Origin: Candidatus Leucobacter sulfamidivorax
GTDB taxonomy: Bacteria > Actinomycetota > Actinomycetes > Actinomycetales > Microbacteriaceae
Length of the DNA: 64,000 bases
Direction of reading: 5' to 3'
Assembly (NCBI GenBank): GCA_016771945.1
Contig: QZLF01000001.1
Span: 1,197,447-1,261,446 of the forward strand
The notes under the pieces were generated by a model. The model was not told where the DNA came from. It was given only the letters and a program-made list of their open reading frames with translations, and did no database searches. Positions 55,088 to 63,427 of the stretch are shown here, in pieces. Numbering within the stretch: the first letter of the stretch is position 1; every line of letters starts with the position of its first letter. A program made the position numbers and the translations under genes.

Positions 55088-56296
55088 TTATGCGACTCCT
55101 ACAAAAGCGGCAGCGATCAGTGGTGCGGTCAGGTCGGCCTGCCAGGTGCGCGCGCCGAGCTCGAGCAGGCGCTCGCGCACGGCCTCGGGGCCCGCGGCCG
55201 AGCCGTCCCCCGTGGCGGGAGCGGGCGGATCCCAGGCCACCCGGCGCAGCAGCTCGGGCGTGAGCAGGTTCTCGGTCGGCATCCGCAGCCGCTCGGCCTC
55301 CGCCGCCACGGCCTCCCGCGCGGCGACGAGTCGCGCGGCGGCCTCGGGGTACCGCTGCGCCCAGCCGCGGTGGTGCGGCATCGCATCGGGATCCCGGGGT
55401 GCGCGCTCCGGCAGCTCGTCCGTGGTCTTGCCGCGCAGCGCGGCGGCCCACCAGCGCTCGAGCTCGGTCCGGCTGGCGCGGCCCTTGAATTCGGCGAGGC
55501 TCGCGAGGTGCCCGGCCGAGCGGGGCTGCGCCGCCGCGGCCACCACGATGGAGGCGTCGGGCAGCAGCCGTCCGGGCGCGGTGTCCCGGGCGCGGGCGAG
55601 CTCGTCGCGGGCGAGCCAGAGCTCGCGGGCGATCGCCAGCTCGCGGGGGCTCTTCAGCCGGTTGCCGCCCGAGAGCCGGCGCCAGGGCTCCGCCGGGATC
55701 GGCTTCGGCGGCCGCGTGCGCACGGCCTCGAACTCCTGCGCGGCGAACTCCTCCTTGCGCTGCGCGGCGAGCTCGTCCGCGACCGCGTCGCGCAGCTCGG
55801 GGAGCAGGGCGACGTCGAAGGCGGCGTACTCCAGCCAGGGCTCGGGGAGCGGGCGCGTCGACCAGTCGGCTGCCGAGTGGGCCTTGTGCAGGCGCACGCC
55901 GAGCAGCTGCTCGACGATGGCGCCGAGGCCGACCCGCTCGAAGCCGAGCAGGCGGGAGGCCAGCTCGGTGTCGAAGAGGCGCTCGGGCACGAGGCCGAGC
56001 GCCTCGAGGCAGGCGAGATCCTGGCTCGCGGAGTGCAGGATCCACTCCTCGCCGGCGATGGCCTCGGCGAGCGGGTCGAAGCCGTCGAGCAGCGTCGGGT
56101 CGAAGAGGAAGGTGCCGGCGCCGCGACGGTGCACCTGCACGAGATAGGCCTCGCCGCCGTACCGGAAGCCCGAGGCCCGTTCGGCGTCGACCCCGACCGG
56201 GCCGGTGCCCGCGTCGAGCGCCTCGGCCGCATGCTCGAGCCCCGAGCGGTCACCGATGAGCGACCAGCTCGCCTCGAGCTCGTGCTGCTCGACCAC
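55088..56296 (-). CDS. rnd: Ribonuclease D (HRDC domain)
   Basis: 402 aa. DEDDy exonuclease domain (about 1-190): ExoI Asp/Glu in VGVDAERASG, ExoII Asp in LFDTELASRLLG, and the ExoIII Tyr-x3-Asp in YAAFDVALLPEL. HRDC helical domains follow (NRLKSPRELAIARELWLARD). Trims 3' ends of structured RNAs such as tRNA precursors. GTG at 56296; the DUF3000 gene ends 3 bp upstream, so the two are cotranscribed. Confidence 0.92.
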   Translation of the reverse strand: MVEQHELEASWSLIGDRSGLEHAAEALDAGTGPVGVDAERASGFRYGGEAYLVQVHRRGAGTFLFDPTLLDGFDPLAEAIAGEEWILHSASQDLACLEALGLVPERLFDTELASRLLGFERVGLGAIVEQLLGVRLHKAHSAADWSTRPLPEPWLEYAAFDVALLPELRDAVADELAAQRKEEFAAQEFEAVRTRPPKPIPAEPWRRLSGGNRLKSPRELAIARELWLARDELARARDTAPGRLLPDASIVVAAAAQPRSAGHLASLAEFKGRASRTELERWWAAALRGKTTDELPERAPRDPDAMPHHRGWAQRYPEAAARLVAAREAVAAEAERLRMPTENLLTPELLRRVAWDPPAPATGDGSAAGPEAVRERLLELGARTWQADLTAPLIAAAFVGVA

Positions 56297-56299
56297 CGC

Positions 56300-56911
56300 C
56301 TAGGCCCTGCCGCCGCGCCTGGCCCGCCGGGTCCCGAGCGACGCCACGCCCTCCTGGTGGGGCAGGCCCGCGAGTAGACAGAGCAGCTCGCTCCAGGCCT
56401 CGGCGTGCGCGGCGAAGCCGTCGCCGAGCGGGGTCCACGAGGCGCGGATCTCGATCTGGGCGGCGTCGCCCTGCTCCTCGAGGGTGCCGAACCCCGTCGA
56501 GAGGGTCTTGGTCGCCGTGCCGGAGGCGAAGGTGTACTTCGCCCCGCGGGAGTCGAGCGCGTCGATCAGCCACGACCACGCGACGTCGGCGATGAAGGGG
56601 TCGACGCCGATCTCCATCTCGAGCGGTGCCTGGGCGAAGCAGACGATGCGGAACGGGCCGCCCCATTCGGTGGCGGAGGCCGGATCGTCGAGCAGGATCA
56701 GCCGCCCGGCCCCGTACGGGGAGTCGCCCTGGTCCTCGTCGGGCCGCGCCCGTCCCTGCACGACGCCGGCGGAGAAGGCGACGGAGCGGGGCGCGATGCG
56801 CTCGGGCGCGGGGATCTCCCGCACCTGCAGCTCGCTGCGGAAGCGTGCACCGCGCAGCTGAGCCGCAGCGGCTTCGAAGGCCGCGTCGTCGCCCCGCAGA
56901 TGTGTGGTCAC
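56300..56911 (-). CDS. DUF3000 family protein
   Basis: 203 aa. It contains VREIPAPERIAPRSVAFSA, RLILLDDPASATEWGGPFRI, ADVAWSWLIDALDSRGA and TLSTGFGTLEEQGDAAQIEI, the core of actinobacterial DUF3000, always beside rnd. Function unknown. GTG at 56911 has a TAGTCT -10 7 nt upstream, indicating a leaderless transcript that continues into rnd. Confidence 0.9.
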   Translation of the reverse strand: MTTHLRGDDAAFEAAAAQLRGARFRSELQVREIPAPERIAPRSVAFSAGVVQGRARPDEDQGDSPYGAGRLILLDDPASATEWGGPFRIVCFAQAPLEMEIGVDPFIADVAWSWLIDALDSRGAKYTFASGTATKTLSTGFGTLEEQGDAAQIEIRASWTPLGDGFAAHAEAWSELLCLLAGLPHQEGVASLGTRRARRGGRA

Positions 56912-56918
56912 GCTGCCG

Positions 56919-56924
56919 AGACTA
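56919..56924 (-). promoter_or_regulatory. -10 box of leaderless promoter for DUF3000-rnd
   Basis: Minus-strand TAGTCT ends 7 nt before the GTG at 56911. Confidence 0.5.
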
Positions 56925-56989
56925 GAGTTTGCTGTGTACCTCGGCGTGTTGCCACGCCGGGCATAGGCGATTCCGAGATTGGGGCGAGG

Positions 56990-58225
56990 ATGCGCGAGCG
57001 GCGACGGGCCGGCAGGCTGAGGCTCACGGCGACCGCCCTCGGCGCGATCGTCGCGGGTCTGGGGGGCGGCTCGCTCGCCCTCGCGACGCATTTCGCTCGC
57101 AAGGTGCTGACCCCCGCGGTGCGACCCGACGCCCGGGTGACGGTGTGGGCGATCGAGGACGACGCCGCGGCGCCCGGGGGCCGAAGGGTGTGGATCCACG
57201 GCCCCGACGCCGCGCTGCCCGGCGAGTACTCCTTCATCTTCGACGGCGGATCGGGGCACGCCCGGCTCGGACCGGTCGTCGACCGGGTCCTCGACGTCGG
57301 CTCCAGCGGAGCCCGGGGCAGTGGGGTGGATCGCGTGGCCCGCGAGGTGGTGGCCGTCGATCGCGGCGAGCTGCGCGTCGGCGCCAGGGGCCGGGTGACC
57401 GGCTGGTGGTACACCGACCCCGCCGAGCTCGGCCTCGAGACGGAGCGCGTCGTCATTCCCGTCGACGGAGGGCTCACCTGGGCGTGGCTCGTGCGGCCCG
57501 AGCCGGGAGCCGAGCAGGAGGGCCGCTGGGCGGTGCACGTGCACGGCCGCGGCGCGCTGCCGGAGGAGGCGCTGCGGGGGGTGCGCCCGCTGGCCCGCGC
57601 GGGCGTGACGAGCCTCGTGCTGGCCTACCGCAACGACCCGGGTGCGCCGCGGGGCCTGCGGGGCCGCTACGGTCTCGGCATCGCGGAGCGCCGGGACGTC
57701 GACGACGCCATCTCCTACGCGATCGCGCACGGCGCACGGCGGGTCACGCTCGTCGGCTGGTCGATGGGCGGCACGGCGAGCGTGCTCGCCGCCGGTCGCG
57801 GGCCGCACCGCTCCGTCGTGGACGGGCTCGTGCTCGACTCCCCGGCGCTCGACTGGCCGTCGCTGCTGCTGCGGCAGGCCGCGCTCGTCAGGCTGCCCTC
57901 GGCCTTCGCCCGGCTCGCGATGCGCCTCATGCAGCGCGGCTGGGTGCGCGGCGCGGTGCCGGGCGCGAAGGGGACCGACCTCGGCGCGCTCACGGCCGAG
58001 GAGCTGGCGGGCGGACTGCGGGTGCCGGTGCTCATCCACGCGAGCGCCGACGACACCTACGTGCCCTGGGGCGGATCGCTGCGCGTCGCGCAGCTGCGGC
58101 CCGAGCTCGTGACGCTCCGCGAGGCGGCGGGGGAGCACGTGAAGCTGTGGAACGTCGACCCCGGGGCCTGGGAGCGCGCGACGGAGGAGTTCGTCCGGGC
58201 ACTGCCCGCGCCAGGCAGCGCCTGA
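56990..58225 (+). CDS. Alpha/beta hydrolase, membrane-anchored
   Basis: 411 aa. A basic start and one hydrophobic helix (about residues 12-32) suggest a signal anchor. Residues 60-175 form a beta-rich domain with GPDAALPGEYSF and TGWWYTDPAEL. The hydrolase fold then follows: nucleophile elbow GWSMGGTAS, catalytic Asp region PVLIHASADDTYVPW and a His near the C-terminus in AGEHVKLWN. Substrate unknown. ATG is preceded by GGGGCGAGG. Divergent from DUF3000-rnd with 78 bp between. Confidence 0.82.
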   Translation: MRERRRAGRLRLTATALGAIVAGLGGGSLALATHFARKVLTPAVRPDARVTVWAIEDDAAAPGGRRVWIHGPDAALPGEYSFIFDGGSGHARLGPVVDRVLDVGSSGARGSGVDRVAREVVAVDRGELRVGARGRVTGWWYTDPAELGLETERVVIPVDGGLTWAWLVRPEPGAEQEGRWAVHVHGRGALPEEALRGVRPLARAGVTSLVLAYRNDPGAPRGLRGRYGLGIAERRDVDDAISYAIAHGARRVTLVGWSMGGTASVLAAGRGPHRSVVDGLVLDSPALDWPSLLLRQAALVRLPSAFARLAMRLMQRGWVRGAVPGAKGTDLGALTAEELAGGLRVPVLIHASADDTYVPWGGSLRVAQLRPELVTLREAAGEHVKLWNVDPGAWERATEEFVRALPAPGSA

Positions 58226-58243
58226 AATCCGAGGGACACGCCC

Positions 58244-58249
58244 TAGACT
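58244..58249 (+). promoter_or_regulatory. -10 box of leaderless promoter for zapE
   Basis: TAGACT ends 8 nt before the ATG at 58258, the widest spacing of the set. Confidence 0.45.
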
Positions 58250-58257
58250 TGAGGGCG

Positions 58258-59316
58258 ATGTCAGAAACCTCGCAGCACAGTTCCGCCCGCCTCGTCGACC
58301 GCCACCCCCGCATCGCGGGCGCCGAGCTCGTCGCGGGCATGGTGCCGCCCCGCCAGTTCGACGGGGCCAGCTTCGACTCCTACCGGCCCGATCCGGAGTA
58401 TCCCTCGCAGACCCAGGCCCGCGACACCCTGCAGGAGTTCGTGACGCCCGCCGCCCCGGTGGCGAGGGGCGGCTTCTTCAGCCGCAAGAAGAAGGCCGAG
58501 CCGAACCCGAACGCGGTGACGAAGCCGGGCGTGTACCTCGACGGCGGCTTCGGCGTGGGCAAGACGCACCTGCTCGCGGCGACCTGGCACGCGATGCCCG
58601 GCCGCAAGTACTTCGGCACCTTCATCGAGTACACGGCGCTCGTGGGGGCGCTCGGCTACGCGGGCGCCGTGGCCGTGCTGCAGGGCGCGCGGCTGATCTG
58701 CATCGACGAGTTCGAGCTCGACGATCCGGGCGACACCATGCTCATGACCCGCCTGATCGGCGATCTGGTCAGCACCGGCTCCCGGGTCGTGGCGACCTCG
58801 AACACCCCGCCCAACGCGCTCGGCGAGGGGCGCTTCGCCGCTGCCGACTTCCTGCGCGAGATCCAGGCGATGGCCGATCGCTTCGAGACCATCCGCATCG
58901 ACGGCGTCGACTACCGGCAGCGCGACATCCACGGCGAGGCCGTCGTGCTGAGCGACGACGCCTACCGCTTCGTGCTGGCCGACTCGGCGGCCGCGGGGGA
59001 GCGCATGACCGACGACTCCTTCGACGAGCTGATCGCCCACCTCGCCACCGTGCACCCCTCGAGCTACATCGGCCTGCTCGACGGCGTGCAGACGATCGGT
59101 CTGCGCGGCGTCCACGAGCTCACCGACCAGTCGGCCGCGCTGCGCTTCGTCGCCTTCATCGACCGGGTCTACGACGCCCAGGTGCCCATCCGCGCGACCG
59201 GCGATCCGCTGACCTCGATCTTCGGGGGCGGCATGCTCGACGGCGGGTACCGCAAGAAGTACCTGCGCTGCATGTCGCGCCTCAACGCGCTGACGCAGGG
59301 ACGGGTCGAGGCGTGA
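58258..59316 (+). CDS. zapE: Cell division protein ZapE (AFG1-like ATPase)
   Basis: 352 aa. Walker A DGGFGVGKTHLLAA (about residues 97-110), Walker B RLICIDEFELDD, sensor 1 VVATSNTPPNALGEG, and late RFVAFIDRVYD match the AFG1/ZapE P-loop ATPases. In E. coli ZapE interacts with the Z-ring; in mitochondria the homologue acts in quality control. An insertion before Walker A contains basic FFSRKKKAE. ATG is read 8 nt after TAGACT. Its stop overlaps the GTG of the PemK-like gene. Confidence 0.93.
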   Translation: MSETSQHSSARLVDRHPRIAGAELVAGMVPPRQFDGASFDSYRPDPEYPSQTQARDTLQEFVTPAAPVARGGFFSRKKKAEPNPNAVTKPGVYLDGGFGVGKTHLLAATWHAMPGRKYFGTFIEYTALVGALGYAGAVAVLQGARLICIDEFELDDPGDTMLMTRLIGDLVSTGSRVVATSNTPPNALGEGRFAAADFLREIQAMADRFETIRIDGVDYRQRDIHGEAVVLSDDAYRFVLADSAAAGERMTDDSFDELIAHLATVHPSSYIGLLDGVQTIGLRGVHELTDQSAALRFVAFIDRVYDAQVPIRATGDPLTSIFGGGMLDGGYRKKYLRCMSRLNALTQGRVEA

Positions 59317-59981
59317 TCCTCTCCGCGCTCGAAGCCGCCGAGAGCGCGGATTCCGCCGCGCAGGGGCAGATGACCTGGACCGGCGCGGCGGTCCTGATCG
59401 TCGCGATCGTGATCGGACTGCTGCTGAGGCGGCTGAAGCAGCGGCGTGGAGGCCGTTCGGGGCAGGGCGAGGCGGCCGCCAACACGAGCGGCGACGACTG
59501 GCGCAAGTCGGTCGGCGTGCTGCGCGAGACGACCGCCGCGCCCCTGCTCGACACGCAGGCCGCGAGCCCGGGGCGCTACGGTCTCGGCGCGACCCGCGAT
59601 CTGGACGCCGCCGAGATCCGCGCGCTGCGACCCTCGTACTCGCCGCGCATCGACGGCGAGCCCGATCCGGGCGAGATCGTGTGGACCTGGGTGCCGTACT
59701 CGGAGAACGACGGGCGGGGCAAGGATCGCCCGGTGCTCATCATCGCCCGCATCGACGAGGGCTCGTTCGCCGGCTGCTATCTCAGCACCAAGCCGCATCG
59801 CGGCTTCGTCTCGGTCGGCACCGGCGGGTGGGACTCGCAGCGCCGCGAGAGCTTCCTCGCCCCCGACCGGGTGCTGCGCGTCGAGACCGGCGGCATGCGC
59901 CGCGAGGGGCAGATCCTCGCCCGGGACCGGTTCGAGCACGCGGTCGACGCCGTCTCGCGGCTGCATCGCATCAGCGGCTGA
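59313..59981 (+). CDS. Membrane-anchored PemK/MazF-like protein, no antitoxin gene
   Basis: 222 aa. One hydrophobic helix at about residues 21-40 (MTWTGAAVLIVAIVIGLLL) is followed by an Arg-rich cytoplasmic linker. The C-terminal half (about 105-215) looks like the PemK/MazF barrel: PDPGEIVWTWVPY, DRPVLIIARI, FAGCYLSTKPH, and DRVLRVET. MazF toxins are soluble mRNA endonucleases paired with an antitoxin; here neither an antitoxin nor its site adjoins, and the protein is tied to the membrane. The actinobacterial orphan family's role is unknown. GTG start overlaps the zapE stop (GTGA). Confidence 0.75.
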   Translation: MILSALEAAESADSAAQGQMTWTGAAVLIVAIVIGLLLRRLKQRRGGRSGQGEAAANTSGDDWRKSVGVLRETTAAPLLDTQAASPGRYGLGATRDLDAAEIRALRPSYSPRIDGEPDPGEIVWTWVPYSENDGRGKDRPVLIIARIDEGSFAGCYLSTKPHRGFVSVGTGGWDSQRRESFLAPDRVLRVETGGMRREGQILARDRFEHAVDAVSRLHRISG

Positions 59982-60026
59982 GCGGACCGGGACGGAACGG
60001 GCCGAGACGGGAACAGGAGCCGAACA

Positions 60027-60587
60027 GTGGACGACGACATCGTGATCCTGCCGCCGGCGGATGCGCCGGGCAGACGCTTCCCCTGGTGGATCCCGCTCGC
60101 TCTGGGCGTGATCCTCATCGCCGTCGGCGTCGGCCTGCTCATCTGGCCCTTCATCGCGGCCACCTGGCTGCTCGCGGCGCTCTTCGGCTCGCTGCTGATC
60201 GCGAACGGCATCGCGCTGCTGCTGCGCTCCCGCCCGAGCGGAGCCTCGATCGCGGGCGGGCTGGTGCTCGCGATCGTCGGGGTCGTCGCGATCGTCTTCC
60301 CCGAGGTGACCGCCCAGGCCTTCGTCGCGTTCTTCGGGGTCGTGCTCATCGTCCTGGGAGCCTTCGGCATCATCGTGGCCGCCCGCTTCGGCGGGCTCGC
60401 GGTGGTCCCGGCGGTGTTCGCCCTGCTGGGCGGCATCGCCGCCCTCGTCTGGCCGCAGTTCGCGCTGACCGTGGTCGCCGTGGTCTGCGGGGTGATCGCG
60501 GTGTTCATCGGGGCGTGGGTCGTCGCCTTCGCGATCCGCGTGCGCGGCCTGCGGATGCCGCCGGGCGTCTCGGGCCCCCGGCGCTGA
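60027..60587 (+). CDS. DUF308/HdeD family membrane protein
   Basis: 186 aa, six hydrophobic helices in three hairpins (about 20-40, 44-62, 70-90, 94-112, 118-135, 140-160), the HdeD arrangement. Family members have been linked to acid resistance in enteric bacteria, but in actinobacteria no role is known. GTG at 60027 with CAGGAG upstream. Same strand as zapE and the PemK-like gene, probably cotranscribed. Confidence 0.8.
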   Translation: MDDDIVILPPADAPGRRFPWWIPLALGVILIAVGVGLLIWPFIAATWLLAALFGSLLIANGIALLLRSRPSGASIAGGLVLAIVGVVAIVFPEVTAQAFVAFFGVVLIVLGAFGIIVAARFGGLAVVPAVFALLGGIAALVWPQFALTVVAVVCGVIAVFIGAWVVAFAIRVRGLRMPPGVSGPRR

Positions 60588-60623
60588 GGGGCTGAGCTCC
60601 GGAGCCGTCGGAGCGGCGGCGCA

Positions 60624-61364
60624 TCAGAGGATCCGCGAGACCTGCGCCCGTCCGCTCGGAGCGGCGCCCGCGAGCCCCTCGCCGAGCCCGATGTCCACGA
60701 GCACGATCCCTTCCGAGAGCTCCGGCCCCCGTCCGCGGGCGAGCCCCCGCTTGACCGCGCCGAAGGTGACGGTCGTCGCGGCCGGCAGCACCGCGTCGTC
60801 CGCCTCTCCGGTGTCCGGGTGGAGGCCGCTCGGCAGATCCACCGCGAGCACCCGGCTGCGACCCGCCCGCACGCTCGGGAGCAGTTCGAGGACCGCCTCG
60901 CGGGCCTCGCCGCGCAGCGCCGGATCGGCGGCCGTGCCGATGCCGAGGACGCCGTCGAGGACGAGGTCGTAACCGTCGGCGCGGATCCGCGCGCACAGCT
61001 CGGCGAGATCGATCTCGCGCGCGCCGGCGGCGAGTGCCGCCGCGAACCCCGCCTCGTGGCGGCGCGACGAGGCGGGGAGGAGCTCGACCTCGGCCCGCCC
61101 GGCCAGTCGCGCGGCCGCGAACAGCGCGTCGCCTCCGTTGTTGCCGCTGCCGGCGAGCACGAGCACGCGCGGCCGCCGCGGCGATCCGTCCGCCGCATCG
61201 AACTCGGCGAGGGACTCGGCCGCGATGCGGGCGAGCGCGGCGGCGGCGATGTCCATGAGCGGCTCGCCGGCCGCGAGCAGCGGCGCCTCGGCCGCGCGCA
61301 CCTGCTCGGCCGTGTACAGGGGGACGCTGTGCATCGGGGCAGCGGGCGTCGAGGGGCCGGGCAC
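60624..61364 (-). CDS. nnrE: NAD(P)H-hydrate epimerase
   Basis: 246 aa, YjeF N-terminal domain alone. Motifs GSGNNGGDALFAAARLAGR and DLVLDGVLGIG (catalytic Asp), then DLPSGLHPDTG. Epimerises R-NAD(P)HX so the S form can be repaired by the dehydratase; no dehydratase domain is fused, so it is expected elsewhere. GTG at 61364 with GAGGCGG ahead lies 10 bp after the hydroxylase stop; ATG at 61334 is an alternative. Confidence 0.88.
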   Translation of the reverse strand: MPGPSTPAAPMHSVPLYTAEQVRAAEAPLLAAGEPLMDIAAAALARIAAESLAEFDAADGSPRRPRVLVLAGSGNNGGDALFAAARLAGRAEVELLPASSRRHEAGFAAALAAGAREIDLAELCARIRADGYDLVLDGVLGIGTAADPALRGEAREAVLELLPSVRAGRSRVLAVDLPSGLHPDTGEADDAVLPAATTVTFGAVKRGLARGRGPELSEGIVLVDIGLGEGLAGAAPSGRAQVSRIL

Positions 61365-61374
61365 TAGATCCGCC

Positions 61375-63285
61375 TCAGCCGCGCTGCGGCAGCAGGTGCG
61401 CCGCGAAGAACTCGGCGAGCTCGGCCCGCGCGGACAGGGGGAGGACGGCCGCGACGTACATGTCGGGTCGCACGACGACCACCGCGCCGTCCCGGCTGAT
61501 CCCGCGCTCGGCGAAGATGTCGGTGCCGTGCCCGCCCGCGAAGATCTTGTCGAGGTCGACGAGGTCGAAGGGACCCTTGGCGGGCTTGAACACGCGGGGC
61601 ACGTCGCCCGGCTCGACCTCGGTGTAGTCCTGCTGGTAGACGACCTTGACGTCGAGCACCGCGTCGTCGTCCGCGCCCTCGCGCGTGCAGCGCAGCAGGG
61701 GAGAGGCGGGATCCGCGCCGAACCACTCGGCCCAGGCCTCGAGCGCCGAGCCCGGGGTGCCGGGTGCCGCGGCGTCGGCGAAGGCGTAGACGCGCCAGCG
61801 GCCGTCGGCCTCGTGCAGATGACCGAGGTGCAGCGGATTCGCATCGCTGCGTCGCACGACCTCAGCCGACTTGAAGCGCTTGCCGATCGGGAAGCCCGTG
61901 GCGAGCGCCTGGTGCTCGGCGCCGCCGACGATCATCGACGGCAGGTACTCGGTCTTGAAGCCGTTCGAGAACTCGGCGCCCTGTACGTAGAAGCGCTCGA
62001 GCTCGGTCGGATCCTCCATCTCGTCGGCCGGGGTCGCCATGAGGGTCGACCAGACCCGGTCGAACTCGATCAGGTCCCTCGCCGTGACCGAGCGCTCGGC
62101 CGCGTAGGTGGCGAGGAGCGTCTCGGGGCTCTGCCCGCGGAGCACCAGGCCGAGCTTCCAGCCGAGATTGAAGCCGTCCTGCATCGAGACGTTCATGCCC
62201 TGACCGGCCTTCGCGGAGTGCGTGTGACAGGCATCGCCCATCAGGAAGACCCGCGGCGTCCGTCGGCCCGAGAGCTCCGCGGGCACGTCGTCGAGGCCGT
62301 CGGCGAGGCGGTGGCCCACCTCGTAGACGCTGTGCCAGGCGATCGACTTCACGTCGACCGAGTAGGGATGCAGGATCGCGTTCGCGCGGGCGATGATCTC
62401 GTCCGTGGGCGTCCGCCGCACGGCGCCGTCGTCGTCCTCGGCGACCTCGCCGAGATCGACGTACAGACGGAAGAGGTACCCGCCCTCGCGGGGGATGAGC
62501 AGGATGTTGCCGCCGTCGTGCGACTGGATGGCGCTCTTGGTGCGCACGTCCGGGAAGTCGGTGTTCGCGAGCACGTCGAGCACGCCCCAGGCGTGGAACG
62601 CCGCATCCCCCTCGAGCCGGCGCCCGATCGAGGCGCGCACCCGGCTGCGGGCGCCGTCGCCGCCGACGACGTACTTCGCGCGCACGGTGCGCTCGGCGCC
62701 CTCGGGCGCGCCGCCGTCGGGGTCCGCGCTGCGCCGCAGGGTCGCGGTGACCGGGTGGCTGCCGCGATCCGCGATCTCGAGCCCCGTGAACTCCCAGCCC
62801 CAGTCGGGCACGATCCGGCCGGGGGCGTTCGCCGCGGCCTCGGCGAAGTAGTCGAGCACCCGCGCCTGGTTGACGACGAGATGGGGGAACTCGCTCAGGC
62901 CCTGCGCATCGTCCGGCGTACGGGCGGTGCGCACGATGCGCGAGGGGTCTTCGGGGTCGGGCTTCCAGAACGCGGTCTCGGTGATGCGGTACGCCTCGGC
63001 GATGATGCGCTCGGCGAAGCCGAAGGCCTGGAAGGTCTCGACGGTGCGGGCCTGGATGCCGTCGGCCTGCCCGACCGGCAGGCGGCCGCCGCGCCGCTCG
63101 ACGATGCGCACCACGAGCTCGGGGAAGCGCGAGAGCTGAGCGGCCAGCAGCATCGCGGCCGGGCCGGCCCCCACGATGAGCACGTCGACCTCGTCGGGGA
63201 TCTCCGCGGGCCGGTCGATGCCGGCTCCCGCGGCGGGGCGCACCCGCGGATCGGTGGACTCGTAGCCGTGGTGGTGGAATTCCAT
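61375..63285 (-). CDS. FAD-dependent aromatic hydroxylase (phenol 2-/3-hydroxybenzoate 4-monooxygenase type)
   Basis: 636 aa, class A flavoprotein hydroxylase. FAD motifs: VLIVGAGPAAMLLAAQLSR (about 36), VVGGDGARSRVRASIG (DG motif) and GDACHTHSAKAGQGMNVSM (second GD motif). The C-terminal 180 residues form the thioredoxin-like domain seen in phenol hydroxylases and 3-hydroxybenzoate 4-monooxygenases, with VVVVRPDMYVAAVL. Length (about 640) matches that group. It oxidises an aromatic acid or phenol with NADPH and oxygen. ATG is preceded by GAGGAG. The divergent IclR gene fits local control of aromatic catabolism. Confidence 0.88.
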   Translation of the reverse strand: MEFHHHGYESTDPRVRPAAGAGIDRPAEIPDEVDVLIVGAGPAAMLLAAQLSRFPELVVRIVERRGGRLPVGQADGIQARTVETFQAFGFAERIIAEAYRITETAFWKPDPEDPSRIVRTARTPDDAQGLSEFPHLVVNQARVLDYFAEAAANAPGRIVPDWGWEFTGLEIADRGSHPVTATLRRSADPDGGAPEGAERTVRAKYVVGGDGARSRVRASIGRRLEGDAAFHAWGVLDVLANTDFPDVRTKSAIQSHDGGNILLIPREGGYLFRLYVDLGEVAEDDDGAVRRTPTDEIIARANAILHPYSVDVKSIAWHSVYEVGHRLADGLDDVPAELSGRRTPRVFLMGDACHTHSAKAGQGMNVSMQDGFNLGWKLGLVLRGQSPETLLATYAAERSVTARDLIEFDRVWSTLMATPADEMEDPTELERFYVQGAEFSNGFKTEYLPSMIVGGAEHQALATGFPIGKRFKSAEVVRRSDANPLHLGHLHEADGRWRVYAFADAAAPGTPGSALEAWAEWFGADPASPLLRCTREGADDDAVLDVKVVYQQDYTEVEPGDVPRVFKPAKGPFDLVDLDKIFAGGHGTDIFAERGISRDGAVVVVRPDMYVAAVLPLSARAELAEFFAAHLLPQRG

Positions 63286-63354
63286 GTCGGGGCTCCTCGG
63301 GTGCCGCATCGGCCCGGTGACGCATCCGGGGTCGATATGCTCTATATTAGAGAC

Positions 63355-63377
63355 GATTGATCTTTTAACGAACAATC
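63355..63377. promoter_or_regulatory. Divergent promoter region with a candidate IclR operator
   Basis: The 142 bp between the hydroxylase and iclR hold the most A/T-rich DNA nearby. GATTG and CAATC (63355-63359 and 63373-63377) bound a 23-bp inverted repeat. On the minus strand TTGTTC, an 18-bp spacer and TCTAAT could be the hydroxylase promoter, with the repeat covering the -35 and spacer. Confidence 0.5.
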
Positions 63378-63427
63378 TATGCACATGGTAATCGCCGCGG
63401 CGCGCGGCGGCAAGGGAGAGCATGGTC

